From the NCBI GenBank assembly GCA_003132085.1, contig PKWO01000369.1, forward strand, positions 2,587 to 10,292: DNA of 7,706 nucleotides. The letters run 5' to 3'. Under the pieces are notes generated by a model. The model was not told the origin of the DNA. It saw nothing but the letters and a program-made list of their open reading frames with translations, and did not search any database. The position numbers and the translations under genes were made by a program. How positions within the stretch are numbered: position 1 is the stretch's first letter; each line of letters starts with the position of its first letter. The DNA comes from Oxalobacteraceae bacterium. Lineage in GTDB: Bacteria; Pseudomonadota; Gammaproteobacteria; Burkholderiales; Burkholderiaceae_D. This document shows, in pieces, positions 1-5,422 of this stretch.

Positions 1-778
1 CTCCGGCGCCGGTGGTGTCGGCAACCTCCGCCGGGTAGGCTGCTTGCTCGACAACAATATCGGCGCTTACCGCGAGCGCCCCGGCCGCGCCCAGCGTCAC
101 TATCAACGCGGTCGGCCCGTGGGCGAGCAGTTTGGCCATTTCTTGCGCCGTCGGCTGCGCGCCGGTCGCGGCGCGAAACGCGATGTCGTTCATGAAGACG
201 ATGTCGGCCAGCGACAGCCACGCCTCGAATTGCGCGCGGCCCGCGACGGCTGCGGCTTCGAGGTCGACGGCGACGCAGACATGACGGGCGCTCGCCAGAT
301 CCCGTATGACACGCAACGCGTCGACGTCGTACGGCGTCAGGTAGACGATTCGGCTGCGCGCGAGCGCTTCCTCCAATAGCGTCACGTCGAGCGAGGCGCC
401 GGCTATCGGCGCATACGCCAGAGCCTTTTCGCCGGACGGTTCGACCATGATGATCGCGGTCGACGAATGACTGCCCGGCACCGAGCGCAGATACGCGAGC
501 GACACGCCAAAGGCCTGAAACGACTGCGCCAGGAACATGCCCTCGTTATCCGCGCCGACCTGCCCGAAGGCTGCGGCCGGCACGCCAAGCCGGCCGGCTG
601 CGCAGGCGACGTTGGCGCTGGTGCCGCCGGCGAATCTCCCGGCCTGAGTCGCCAGGCACTTGTCGGCGGCGGCCGGGGCGCGCGCAACCGTGAAAACCAG
701 ATCGAGATTCGGGTTGCCGACTGCCAACAGGCCGAAGTCCCGACCGCGCGCTGCGGGGATGATTGTTTGGATGCTCAT
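1..778 (-). CDS. PfkB/ribokinase-family carbohydrate (or nucleoside) kinase, C-terminus cut by window edge
   Basis: This is an ATP-dependent small-molecule kinase of the ribokinase fold, presumably cytoplasmic. The reading frame is open from the ATG at 778 to the left edge (259 complete codons; the family is usually about 300-330 aa). Visible landmarks are the N-terminal strand with GNPNLDLVF (residues 21-29), PfkB signature 1 around GGTSANVA (51-58), a TLGAAGA segment (228-234), and signature 2 beginning DTTGAG (254-259). The catalytic Asp of GAGD falls just outside the window. The Mg-binding NxxE motif seen in many relatives reads NDIA here (197-200), so its Glu is missing. The start codon is one base from the stop of the TonB receptor (TGA-T-ATG) with no clear Shine-Dalgarno, so translational coupling is likely. 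The kinase should act on whatever the receptor imports. Fold and activity class are firm; the substrate is unknown. Confidence 0.9.
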   Translation of the reverse strand, partial: MSIQTIIPAARGRDFGLLAVGNPNLDLVFTVARAPAAADKCLATQAGRFAGGTSANVACAAGRLGVPAAAFGQVGADNEGMFLAQSFQAFGVSLAYLRSVPGSHSSTAIIMVEPSGEKALAYAPIAGASLDVTLLEEALARSRIVYLTPYDVDALRVIRDLASARHVCVAVDLEAAAVAGRAQFEAWLSLADIVFMNDIAFRAATGAQPTAQEMAKLLAHGPTALIVTLGAAGALAVSADIVVEQAAYPAEVADTTGAG

Positions 779-779
779 A

Positions 780-3086
780 TCAAAATTTTACTTTGAATTG
801 GACTCCGAACAGGCGCTCGTTGTTGTCGTTGACAAAGCCGGTCAGGTTATTGAAGTCGATGCCGCCGACCAGCAGCACTTGATTGGTGATGTTGCGGCCG
901 AACGCCGCGAGTTCATACCGATCGTGGTCCCACAGGTAGCCGACGCGAAGACCGCCGATCAACGACGGTTTGCCGACGAATTCATCGGAGGTGTACAGCG
1001 TGAAGTTGACCGCGCTGCGGTACACCCAGTCGGTATAGGCGAACAACTCGCCCGAACCGAATGGAATCGCGTAGCGCAACGTGGTATTGGCGGTCCACTT
1101 TGGCGCTTGGGGCAGGGGGTTGCCGTCGATCCGCGCTAATCTGGTGCCGGCGGCGTTGACGAAGGTGGCGTTGGTGACGGTGCAGGCGGCGCAAACGGCC
1201 ACGGTCAGGTTCGGGTCCTGGATTTGCGTGAAGTTGTAGCTGCCGCCGAACGTGAATAGCAGGTTGTCGGTCAGATACGATTGAAAGTCCAGCTCGGCCC
1301 CGCGCCCGACCGATTTTTTAGCGTTCACCAGAATGGTGGAATTGGTGGTTCCGCCGACTGCCGACAGTTGCTGGTTCTTGACGTCGTAGTCGTAGAGATC
1401 GAAGCTGACGCGCGCGCGGCGCTCGAACAGATCGCTTTTGACGCCGGCCTCGTAAGACATCACTGTTTCCGGCTGGGCGACGGACATCGGGTTAAACGGG
1501 CCGGCCGGCTGAATGGTCGCGCCCCGGAAGCTGGTGGCTGCGCGCGCGTAGAGATTGGTGTCTTCCGTCAGCTTGTGCAGCGCGCTGAGGTCCCAGTTGA
1601 CCTTGTTCACGGCGGCGGCGGTCGCCAGCCCTGCCGACGCGTCGAGGTCGGAGCCGCCGCCCGTCTTGTCGTTCGGATTGGTGTCTAAGGTCTTGCTGTC
1701 ATGGGTAAATCGCAAACCGCCGGTGAGCGTAAATTGCTTGTTGACGTCGTATTTGGCCGAACCGAAAATGGCTTCCGCGTTGTTTTTCTGGCGCGACGTT
1801 ATCTCGGATGTCTGTGCGTCATGGTTCAACGAATCAAAGGAGTAGCTGTGGACGCGGAAGTCTTCGTTGAACAGGAACAAGCCGGCCTGCCAGCTCCACG
1901 GCCCACGCTTCTTCGACTCGACCCGAAACTCCTGCGTCAGTTGATGATGGTTCGAGGTTCCGTCTGCGGACTCGACGGAAAACGGGATGAATCCGGGCCC
2001 GGAAGGCGGCGCATACGAAGCGCCGAAACCGCCGTCGATATCGCCCTGGCTGTATAGATGGACGGTCTCGTAGCCGGTAATCGAATGGAAAGTATAGTCG
2101 CCCCGCGTCCATTGCAGATGCAAATCCGTGCCGTAACTTTCCAGGCTCTGGCCGTTGAAGCCGTCCGTTTGGATGCCGCCGAGGTCGAAGCCCGGAATCA
2201 GGTTATTCGTGCCTTTCTCGATGATGTTTGCCCGGAACAAGGTCGCGCTGCCCTCCAGCCGATGTTCGTGAAGGTTCAGCAGCGCGCTGAAATCGGCATC
2301 GGGCTTATATTGCAATTGGAGCCGGACGGCGTTTTCGTTATAGCCGCCGTAGCGGTTGTCCTGGCCGGTGTGGGCGTTGCCGATCCAATTGTCCTTATGC
2401 TCGTCGAGGAAAGAGATGCGCGCGCCGAGATCGCTGCTGATGGGGGCATTGAGCGCGCCCTCGAGGTTGGCCGTATTGTGCGTGGCGTCCGAGATGTTGA
2501 GGTAGCCGCCGACATTTTTCTCCGGCTTGACCGAGTCGAACTTCACCACGCCGGCGGGCGTATTGCGGCCGAACAGTGTTCCCTGCGGACCGCGCAAGAC
2601 TTCGATCTGCTCCAGGTCGAACGCCGGAAATCCTTTCAGGACGGGGCTTTCGAGAACGATATCGTCGTACACGAATGAAACGGGTTGCGACGAATTCTGA
2701 TGAAAGTCGGTATTGCCGTAGCCCCTTATATAGAACCTCGGGAATGCCCGGCCAAGGGATGTTTCGGCGTTCAGGCTTGGCACGCGCCCCGCCAATTCGG
2801 TGAGGTCTTGGCCGGCCGAAAGAATGGCGTCCAGCGCTTCGCCGCCGATCGTCGATGCGGATACGGGGACATTCTTGATGTTTTCCGCGTGTCGTTCGGC
2901 GGTGATCGTCACCGTCTGCAATTGCCCGGGGGTGGCGCCGCCCGGAGCATTCACGGTGACGGCCGCGCCGGGCGGCGCGCCATCGCCCGCTTGGACCTGC
3001 GCCCATGCATGGCCGCTGGCTGCCGCCAGTGCCGTCACGCTGATGCTGCAAACTCGCCTGCGAGTCAGTTTCAAATGCCGGTTCAT
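780..3086 (-). CDS. TonB-dependent outer-membrane receptor
   Basis: This 768-aa protein is a TonB-gated beta-barrel for active uptake across the outer membrane. I start it at the ATG at 3086. It has an AAGGGA ribosome site just upstream and opens directly with a signal peptide: basic MNRHLKLTRRR, a hydrophobic stretch, then AWA|Q cleavage near residue 29. The frame stays open upstream to a GTG at 3218, but that would put 44 repeat-encoded residues (SDQ units) before the signal peptide. After a Gly/Pro/Ala linker comes a TonB-box-like LQTVTITAER (56-65). The plug (about 66-190) follows, with RFYIRGYG and IEVLRGPQGTLFGRNTPAG, the hallmark of the family. The barrel ends in LFGVQFKVKF with the typical terminal Phe. 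It is cotranscribed with a PfkB kinase and has GntR-type operators in its promoter region, so an organic substrate such as a carbohydrate or nucleoside seems likelier than a siderophore. That last point is inference. Confidence 0.93.
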   Translation of the reverse strand: MNRHLKLTRRRVCSISVTALAAASGHAWAQVQAGDGAPPGAAVTVNAPGGATPGQLQTVTITAERHAENIKNVPVSASTIGGEALDAILSAGQDLTELAGRVPSLNAETSLGRAFPRFYIRGYGNTDFHQNSSQPVSFVYDDIVLESPVLKGFPAFDLEQIEVLRGPQGTLFGRNTPAGVVKFDSVKPEKNVGGYLNISDATHNTANLEGALNAPISSDLGARISFLDEHKDNWIGNAHTGQDNRYGGYNENAVRLQLQYKPDADFSALLNLHEHRLEGSATLFRANIIEKGTNNLIPGFDLGGIQTDGFNGQSLESYGTDLHLQWTRGDYTFHSITGYETVHLYSQGDIDGGFGASYAPPSGPGFIPFSVESADGTSNHHQLTQEFRVESKKRGPWSWQAGLFLFNEDFRVHSYSFDSLNHDAQTSEITSRQKNNAEAIFGSAKYDVNKQFTLTGGLRFTHDSKTLDTNPNDKTGGGSDLDASAGLATAAAVNKVNWDLSALHKLTEDTNLYARAATSFRGATIQPAGPFNPMSVAQPETVMSYEAGVKSDLFERRARVSFDLYDYDVKNQQLSAVGGTTNSTILVNAKKSVGRGAELDFQSYLTDNLLFTFGGSYNFTQIQDPNLTVAVCAACTVTNATFVNAAGTRLARIDGNPLPQAPKWTANTTLRYAIPFGSGELFAYTDWVYRSAVNFTLYTSDEFVGKPSLIGGLRVGYLWDHDRYELAAFGRNITNQVLLVGGIDFNNLTGFVNDNNERLFGVQFKVKF

Positions 3087-3117
3087 GATTTTCCCTTGTT
3101 TGATGTAGCGGGTAGCG

Positions 3118-3162
3118 GATTGATCGGATTGATCGGATTGATCGGATTGATCCGATCGATCA
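3118..3162. repeat. 9-bp tandem repeat (GATTGATCG) in the receptor leader
   Basis: Three perfect copies of GATTGATCG (3118-3144) are followed by an 8/9 copy (3145-3153), a 7/9 copy (3154-3162) and a decayed unit. The array begins about 30 bp upstream of the receptor ATG, inside the predicted untranslated leader. Seven GATC tetramers occur within 45 bp (3122-3166). Unit length is a multiple of three, so copy-number change would not shift a frame. It would change leader length by 9 nt steps and the number of GATC sites. Confidence 0.85.
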
Positions 3163-3238
3163 GATCGTGATGTGCCAAACACGGGTCGGTGTTGCTCTCC
3201 GTGTGCGGCTCCGTTCACCCGTTGCCGAGCCGCGCCTT

Positions 3239-3244
3239 TCTATA
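3239..3244 (-). promoter_or_regulatory. Putative -10 element (TATAGA) of the TonB receptor-kinase operon
   Basis: The minus strand reads TATAGA here, 18 bp downstream of operator-like site 1, so the operator would cover the -35 region. There is no good TTGACA match at the usual distance (the hexamer there is TACCAA). This suits a weak promoter, or one that is regulated or activator-dependent. Transcription would begin near 3232 and leave a leader of roughly 145 nt before the ATG at 3086. Confidence 0.4.
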
Positions 3245-3262
3245 AGCAACGACCGTGCCAAT

Positions 3263-3274
3263 TGGTACGTACCA
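3263..3274. promoter_or_regulatory. Operator-like palindrome 1 (TGGTACGTACCA), likely GntR-family site
   Basis: This is a perfect 12-bp palindrome, upstream of the receptor start by about 180 bp. HutC-type GntR regulators commonly bind short palindromes with GT and AC half-site bases, which this has. The same core recurs at 3487-3498 and 4484-4495, both next to the GntR gene or the receptor. An 8-bp palindrome CCAATTGG (3258-3265) overlaps its edge. Assignment to the neighbouring regulator is inference from recurrence and position. Confidence 0.7.
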
Positions 3275-3463
3275 CATATCATGATTTTGCGTGTGCCGTC
3301 TGATCGTTCGAAACATGGCGGGATCATTCAAGGTTCATTGAATAGCGTAAATAGGGAAATACAATTTAAATCAAACACTTGCGATACTTATTTATTTGCT
3401 TAATCGGATAGGAAGTGCGCGGCAACGGATTTTAGTGGCCGATTGATGAGCACAGCGTATATC

Positions 3464-3469
3464 AAAATA
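3464..3469 (-). promoter_or_regulatory. Weak -10-like hexamer (TATTTT) downstream of operator site 2
   Basis: The minus strand reads TATTTT 17 bp after operator-like site 2, the same geometry as at the other two sites. It could mark a second, more distal promoter for the receptor operon with a leader of about 370 nt. On base composition alone this hexamer would be weak in an AT-rich stretch. The support comes from the shared spacing. Confidence 0.25.
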
Positions 3470-3486
3470 TTGGAGAATGCAATAAC

Positions 3487-3498
3487 TGGTACGCACCA
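3487..3498. promoter_or_regulatory. Operator-like palindrome 2 (TGGTACGCACCA)
   Basis: Same core as sites 1 and 3, with one base breaking the symmetry (C at 3494). It sits 131 bp past the GntR stop and 212 bp upstream of site 1. It may control a second promoter or allow looping with site 1. Like the other two it continues into ACCAAT when read in the matching orientation, which strengthens the case that all three are bound by the same protein. Confidence 0.6.
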
Positions 3499-3629
3499 AT
3501 GTGGTTTTTGAGCGCACGTTGAGAACGCATGTTCCGGCACTATGCACCAACAAGGAGTGGATGTTGCAGACGACGGCAATGGGTGCCGGGTCGGGACAGG
3601 GCGTTATCGCGGTCGAAACGGGGGGGAGA

Positions 3630-4382
3630 TCAATCGGCGTCGCTATGCGCAGAAATGCGGGTGCTGTAACGGTAACCGGGCACGTATTTCATGACGCAGT
3701 ATTCGATCGGCTCGCGCCGGTCGGACAGCGTGATGCGCTCGCAGACCAGCAGCGGAGAGCCCGGTTTGATGCCGAGTAAAGCGGCGTCTTCCGCTTCGGC
3801 GGCGGTTGCGCTCAAGTTTTCGACTGCCTCGGCCGGCGTGAATGCGAACCGTTCTTTCAGCAGCTTATAAAGAGATCCCGCGCGTTCTATCTGCGCGCGC
3901 GTCAAAACGGCGTCGCGCGGCAATACGAAGTAGGCGTCATGCAGGCCGACCGGGGCATCGTCGATCAGGCGAATCCGTTTCACCCGCATGAGCGGATGGC
4001 CGGCGGGAACATTCAGCAGGCCGGACAGCGCGAGCGAGGCGCCGGTGGGCGCGACGTCGAGCAGCGTCTGCCCGGCCACGCTGCCCCGTTTGCCGGTATC
4101 TTCAGAGAAACTGTCGATGAATCGCGTCATGCCCCTGACAATGGCGGGGGAGACGAAATTGCCTCTGCCATGATCGCTGTAGACCACGCCGCGCTCCCGC
4201 ATGAGGCGGACGGCTTTGCGAACGGTGTCGCGGCTGACGTTGTACTTTTCGGCTAGGTCCCGTTCGGACGGAAGCGCCTCGTGCTCGCGAAACGCTCCCG
4301 ATTTGACGGCGTCGCGGATGATGTTGGCGAGCCACACATAGCGATGCGCGGCCGGATCTAATTCTGCGGGTTTATGGTCCAT
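3630..4382 (-). CDS. GntR-family transcriptional regulator, HutC/UTRA type
   Basis: This 250-aa one-component regulator is counted from the ATG at 4382. A TTG three codons upstream (4391) is an alternative start. The N-terminal winged helix (about 14-78) contains the classic LPSERDLAEKYNVSRDTVRKA stretch (37-57), then a wing with HGRGNFV (71-77). The C-terminal UTRA ligand domain (about 90-245) shows the usual pattern: a hydrophobic PLMRVKRIRLIDDAPVGLHDAYF stretch and, near the end, PLLVCERITL followed by EPIEYCVMKYVPGYR. Family members sense small metabolites, often sugar phosphates or amino-acid breakdown products, and usually repress. An operator-like palindrome lies about 100 bp upstream and two more lie ahead of the receptor operon, so autoregulation and control of uptake are probable. 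The ligand is unknown. A phosphorylated product of the nearby kinase is an attractive guess. Confidence 0.93.
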   Translation of the reverse strand: MDHKPAELDPAAHRYVWLANIIRDAVKSGAFREHEALPSERDLAEKYNVSRDTVRKAVRLMRERGVVYSDHGRGNFVSPAIVRGMTRFIDSFSEDTGKRGSVAGQTLLDVAPTGASLALSGLLNVPAGHPLMRVKRIRLIDDAPVGLHDAYFVLPRDAVLTRAQIERAGSLYKLLKERFAFTPAEAVENLSATAAEAEDAALLGIKPGSPLLVCERITLSDRREPIEYCVMKYVPGYRYSTRISAHSDAD

Positions 4383-4427
4383 CTTGGTCAAGAAAGGCTG
4401 GAATCGGGTTGAAGCACCTCCCCATGA

Positions 4428-4437
4428 AAACCGGTTT
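4428..4437. promoter_or_regulatory. Palindrome AAACCGGTTT in the GntR leader
   Basis: A perfect 10-bp palindrome centred on CCGG, with TGAAA/TTTCA-like flanks, lies about 45 bp upstream of the GntR ATG. Symmetric sites with a central CG and A-rich/T-rich arms are typical of LacI-family operators, so a second regulator could act on this gene. No LacI-type gene is visible in the window, so this is only a candidate. Confidence 0.3.
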
Positions 4438-4460
4438 CAACAGGGGGAACAGCGCACCGG

Positions 4461-4466
4461 ATAATA
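4461..4466 (-). promoter_or_regulatory. Putative -10 element (TATTAT) of the GntR gene
   Basis: The minus strand reads TATTAT 17 bp downstream of operator-like site 3, which would therefore overlap the -35 region (TACCTT). This matches the layout at site 1. The predicted leader to the ATG at 4382 is about 70 nt. Confidence 0.45.
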
Positions 4467-4472
4467 GCACAC

Positions 4473-4517
4473 AAGCCGGCATAAGGTACGTACCAATATG
4501 CTGTTTTATGCAGGCTT
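4473..4517. repeat. 12-bp inverted repeat enclosing operator site 3
   Basis: The arms AAGCCGGCATAA (4473-4484) and TTATGCAGGCTT (4506-4517) are reverse complements with one mismatch, separated by 21 bp. The right arm contains the last codons and stop of the DUF2505 gene. The intervening segment contains the GGTACGTACC operator core. On the minus strand the stem is followed by GTGTGC rather than a T run, so it is not a standard intrinsic terminator, although it could shape the 3' end of the upstream transcript. Confidence 0.6.
4484..4495. promoter_or_regulatory. Operator-like palindrome 3 (AGGTACGTACCA) at the GntR promoter
   Basis: A perfect 10-bp core GGTACGTACC (4485-4494) is shared with site 1. 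It lies between the stop of the DUF2505 gene and the GntR gene, 17 bp upstream of a TATTAT hexamer. This is the expected place for negative autoregulation by the HutC-type regulator. Confidence 0.7.
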
Positions 4518-5039
4518 GCTCGCTGCGCCTTTCAGGTAGCGCAGCGTAAACGCGTGGTCCGCCCGGAGCGCCTCTTTCACTTGGTCGGCAAACAGGCGCG
4601 CCACCGTGGCGCCCAACCCCGGAAGCCGGCACTCGACTTCGAAGTCCAGCGTCATGCTGGTCTGACCGTGGCCCAGTTCGATAATGGTGCCCGCGGCATG
4701 CGCGGACACCGGCATGTCCATCGGCGTAATGTTGAGTTCCGCCTCGACCTGCGTAGGACTGACGCGGCGCCACCATGTGTGATGGTGCATCTTATGTTCG
4801 CCGCCAATCAGCTTGTGCGCCCATTCGGGGATGCTCTCCGCCCGCGCCTGCGTGCTGCGCTCCAGTTCGACTTCGATCAGCTTCTCGTTGACGTTGAAGC
4901 GCAGGATATGAAGGTCGGTTGAACCCAATGCATGGTACTTGTGCTCCGGGTAGTCAGCCTGGCCGAAAGCGGCCCACAAGTGCTTAAGACTGGTTGGGTA
5001 ATCTTGATGTACCGTGAAAGTTAATGATTTCTTGCTCAC
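4506..5039 (-). CDS. DUF2505-like START/SRPBCC-superfamily protein
   Basis: This 177-aa soluble protein starts at GTG 5039, preceded by AGGGTGG at a workable distance. The order of elements fits a helix-grip SRPBCC fold as in DUF2505 proteins. An opening strand and helix (LTFTVHQDYPTSLKHLWAAF, 6-25) are followed by alternating strands (LHILRFNV, EKLIEVELER, VEAELNITP, TSMTLDFEVECRLPG) and a long C-terminal helix (ATVARLFADQVKEALRADH). Members of the superfamily bind hydrophobic ligands or act as small enzymes, but DUF2505 itself has no established function. A His-rich stretch HKMHHHTWWRR (82-92) stands out. There is no signal peptide or membrane segment. The GntR gene lies downstream on the same strand, with its own operator and promoter in between, so the two may be transcribed separately. 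The fold is a fair call; the role is unknown. Confidence 0.75.
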   Translation of the reverse strand: MSKKSLTFTVHQDYPTSLKHLWAAFGQADYPEHKYHALGSTDLHILRFNVNEKLIEVELERSTQARAESIPEWAHKLIGGEHKMHHHTWWRRVSPTQVEAELNITPMDMPVSAHAAGTIIELGHGQTSMTLDFEVECRLPGLGATVARLFADQVKEALRADHAFTLRYLKGAASKPA

Positions 5040-5422
5040 TCTTTACCACCCTGGTCGAGCCGACTCGGTTTGCGTCGATCCCTGGTTCGTGCGTTGCACG
5101 GCAATACCCCGAAGGGGGCCGCGATCATTTGCTGCTTGTCTGAATGTACCTCGTCTGCGACCTGTCGACGACAACATTTGTGGTTGACAGCGCGCTTCGC
5201 TCCGATTGACGCCGATTAGCGCCGATTGACGCCGATTAACGCCGACTTTCAGCGGCATTTTTACAACAACTTAAAGCATAAATGGGAAAAGTCGGTAATA
5301 TAGGTACAATGCTTTCAGTAGGGAAACACTATCAATTGTTCCCGATGGCGAGGCTTCAACATTCAGGCTGACAAGCTTTAGCCCGGGTATGCCGGTAGCG
5401 CCGACCACAAGGCAACGTGTTT
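5040..5422. other. 383-bp divergent intergenic region
   Basis: The region separates the minus-strand DUF2505 gene from the plus-strand diguanylate cyclase gene. It contains a short hairpin that on the minus strand has a UUCG loop closed by C-G pairs (about 5106-5118), a 10-bp tandem array (5201-5246) and an AT-rich stretch (about 5257-5335) where the plus-strand promoter probably lies. TACAAT at 5305-5310 is a possible -10, but I see no matching -35. A 71-codon minus-strand frame (5258-5043) ends 3 nt before the DUF2505 start. It lacks a ribosome site and is mostly repeat-derived and low-quality sequence, so I do not call it. Confidence 0.55.
5201..5246. repeat. 10-bp tandem repeat (consensus GCCGATTGAC)
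   Basis: Four full units, in order TCCGATTGAC, GCCGATTAGC, GCCGATTGAC and GCCGATTAAC, are followed by a partial GCCGAC. The spacing of 10 bp is close to one helical turn, so any protein recognising the unit would see it on one face of the DNA. It lies between divergent genes, about 160 bp from the DUF2505 start and about 175 bp from the GGDEF start. Confidence 0.85.

Larger units (their letters stand above)
3087..3629 (-). promoter_or_regulatory. 543-bp control region between the GntR gene and the TonB receptor
   Basis: This stretch holds no convincing gene. Contents in transcription order: a G7/C7 run just past the regulator stop (3620-3626), operator-like palindrome 2 (3487-3498), an AT-rich segment (about 3340-3410) unlike the GC-rich flanks, operator-like palindrome 1 (3263-3274), a -10-like TATAGA (3239-3244 on the minus strand), a 9-bp tandem array (3118-3162) and the receptor ribosome site (about 3090-3097). 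I found no clear intrinsic terminator after the GntR gene, so read-through from the regulator into the receptor is possible. A short plus-strand frame at 3167-3403 lacks coding character and I leave it out. Confidence 0.6.

Noticed and set aside
780..3080. Several long open frames on both strands across the TonB receptor gene
   Set aside because: They are Arg/Ala-rich products of a high-GC coding region read in the wrong frame. The receptor frame explains the whole interval.
3118..3162. CRISPR array
   Set aside because: The units are 9 bp and directly abutting, with no spacers and no cas genes.
3087..3218. N-terminal extension of the TonB receptor from a GTG at 3218
   Set aside because: It would place 44 residues, largely encoded by the 9-bp repeats, in front of a clear signal peptide. 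The ATG at 3086 has a good ribosome site and starts the signal peptide directly.
3167..3403. 78-codon plus-strand frame in the receptor upstream region
   Set aside because: It overlaps the operator and promoter elements, has no ribosome site or domain, and its composition is non-coding.
3620..3626. G7 homopolymer as a phase-variation tract
   Set aside because: It lies after the GntR stop codon, is short, and is not placed where a length change would alter a frame or promoter spacing.
5106..5118. CCCCGAAGGGG hairpin as a terminator
   Set aside because: The stem is only 3-4 bp and neither strand has a following T run. At most it is a small leader structure.
5043..5258. 71-codon minus-strand frame ending 3 nt before the DUF2505 start
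   Set aside because: No ribosome site, sequence derived partly from the 10-bp repeats, no recognisable domain. Most likely leader DNA.
5311..5422. Possible c-di-GMP (GEMM) riboswitch ahead of the cyclase
   Set aside because: I looked for the conserved core (the GCACAGGGCAAACC-like and GGTAGCGGGGTTACC-like segments). Only a short chance resemblance near GCCGGTAGCGCC is present, with no supporting stems.
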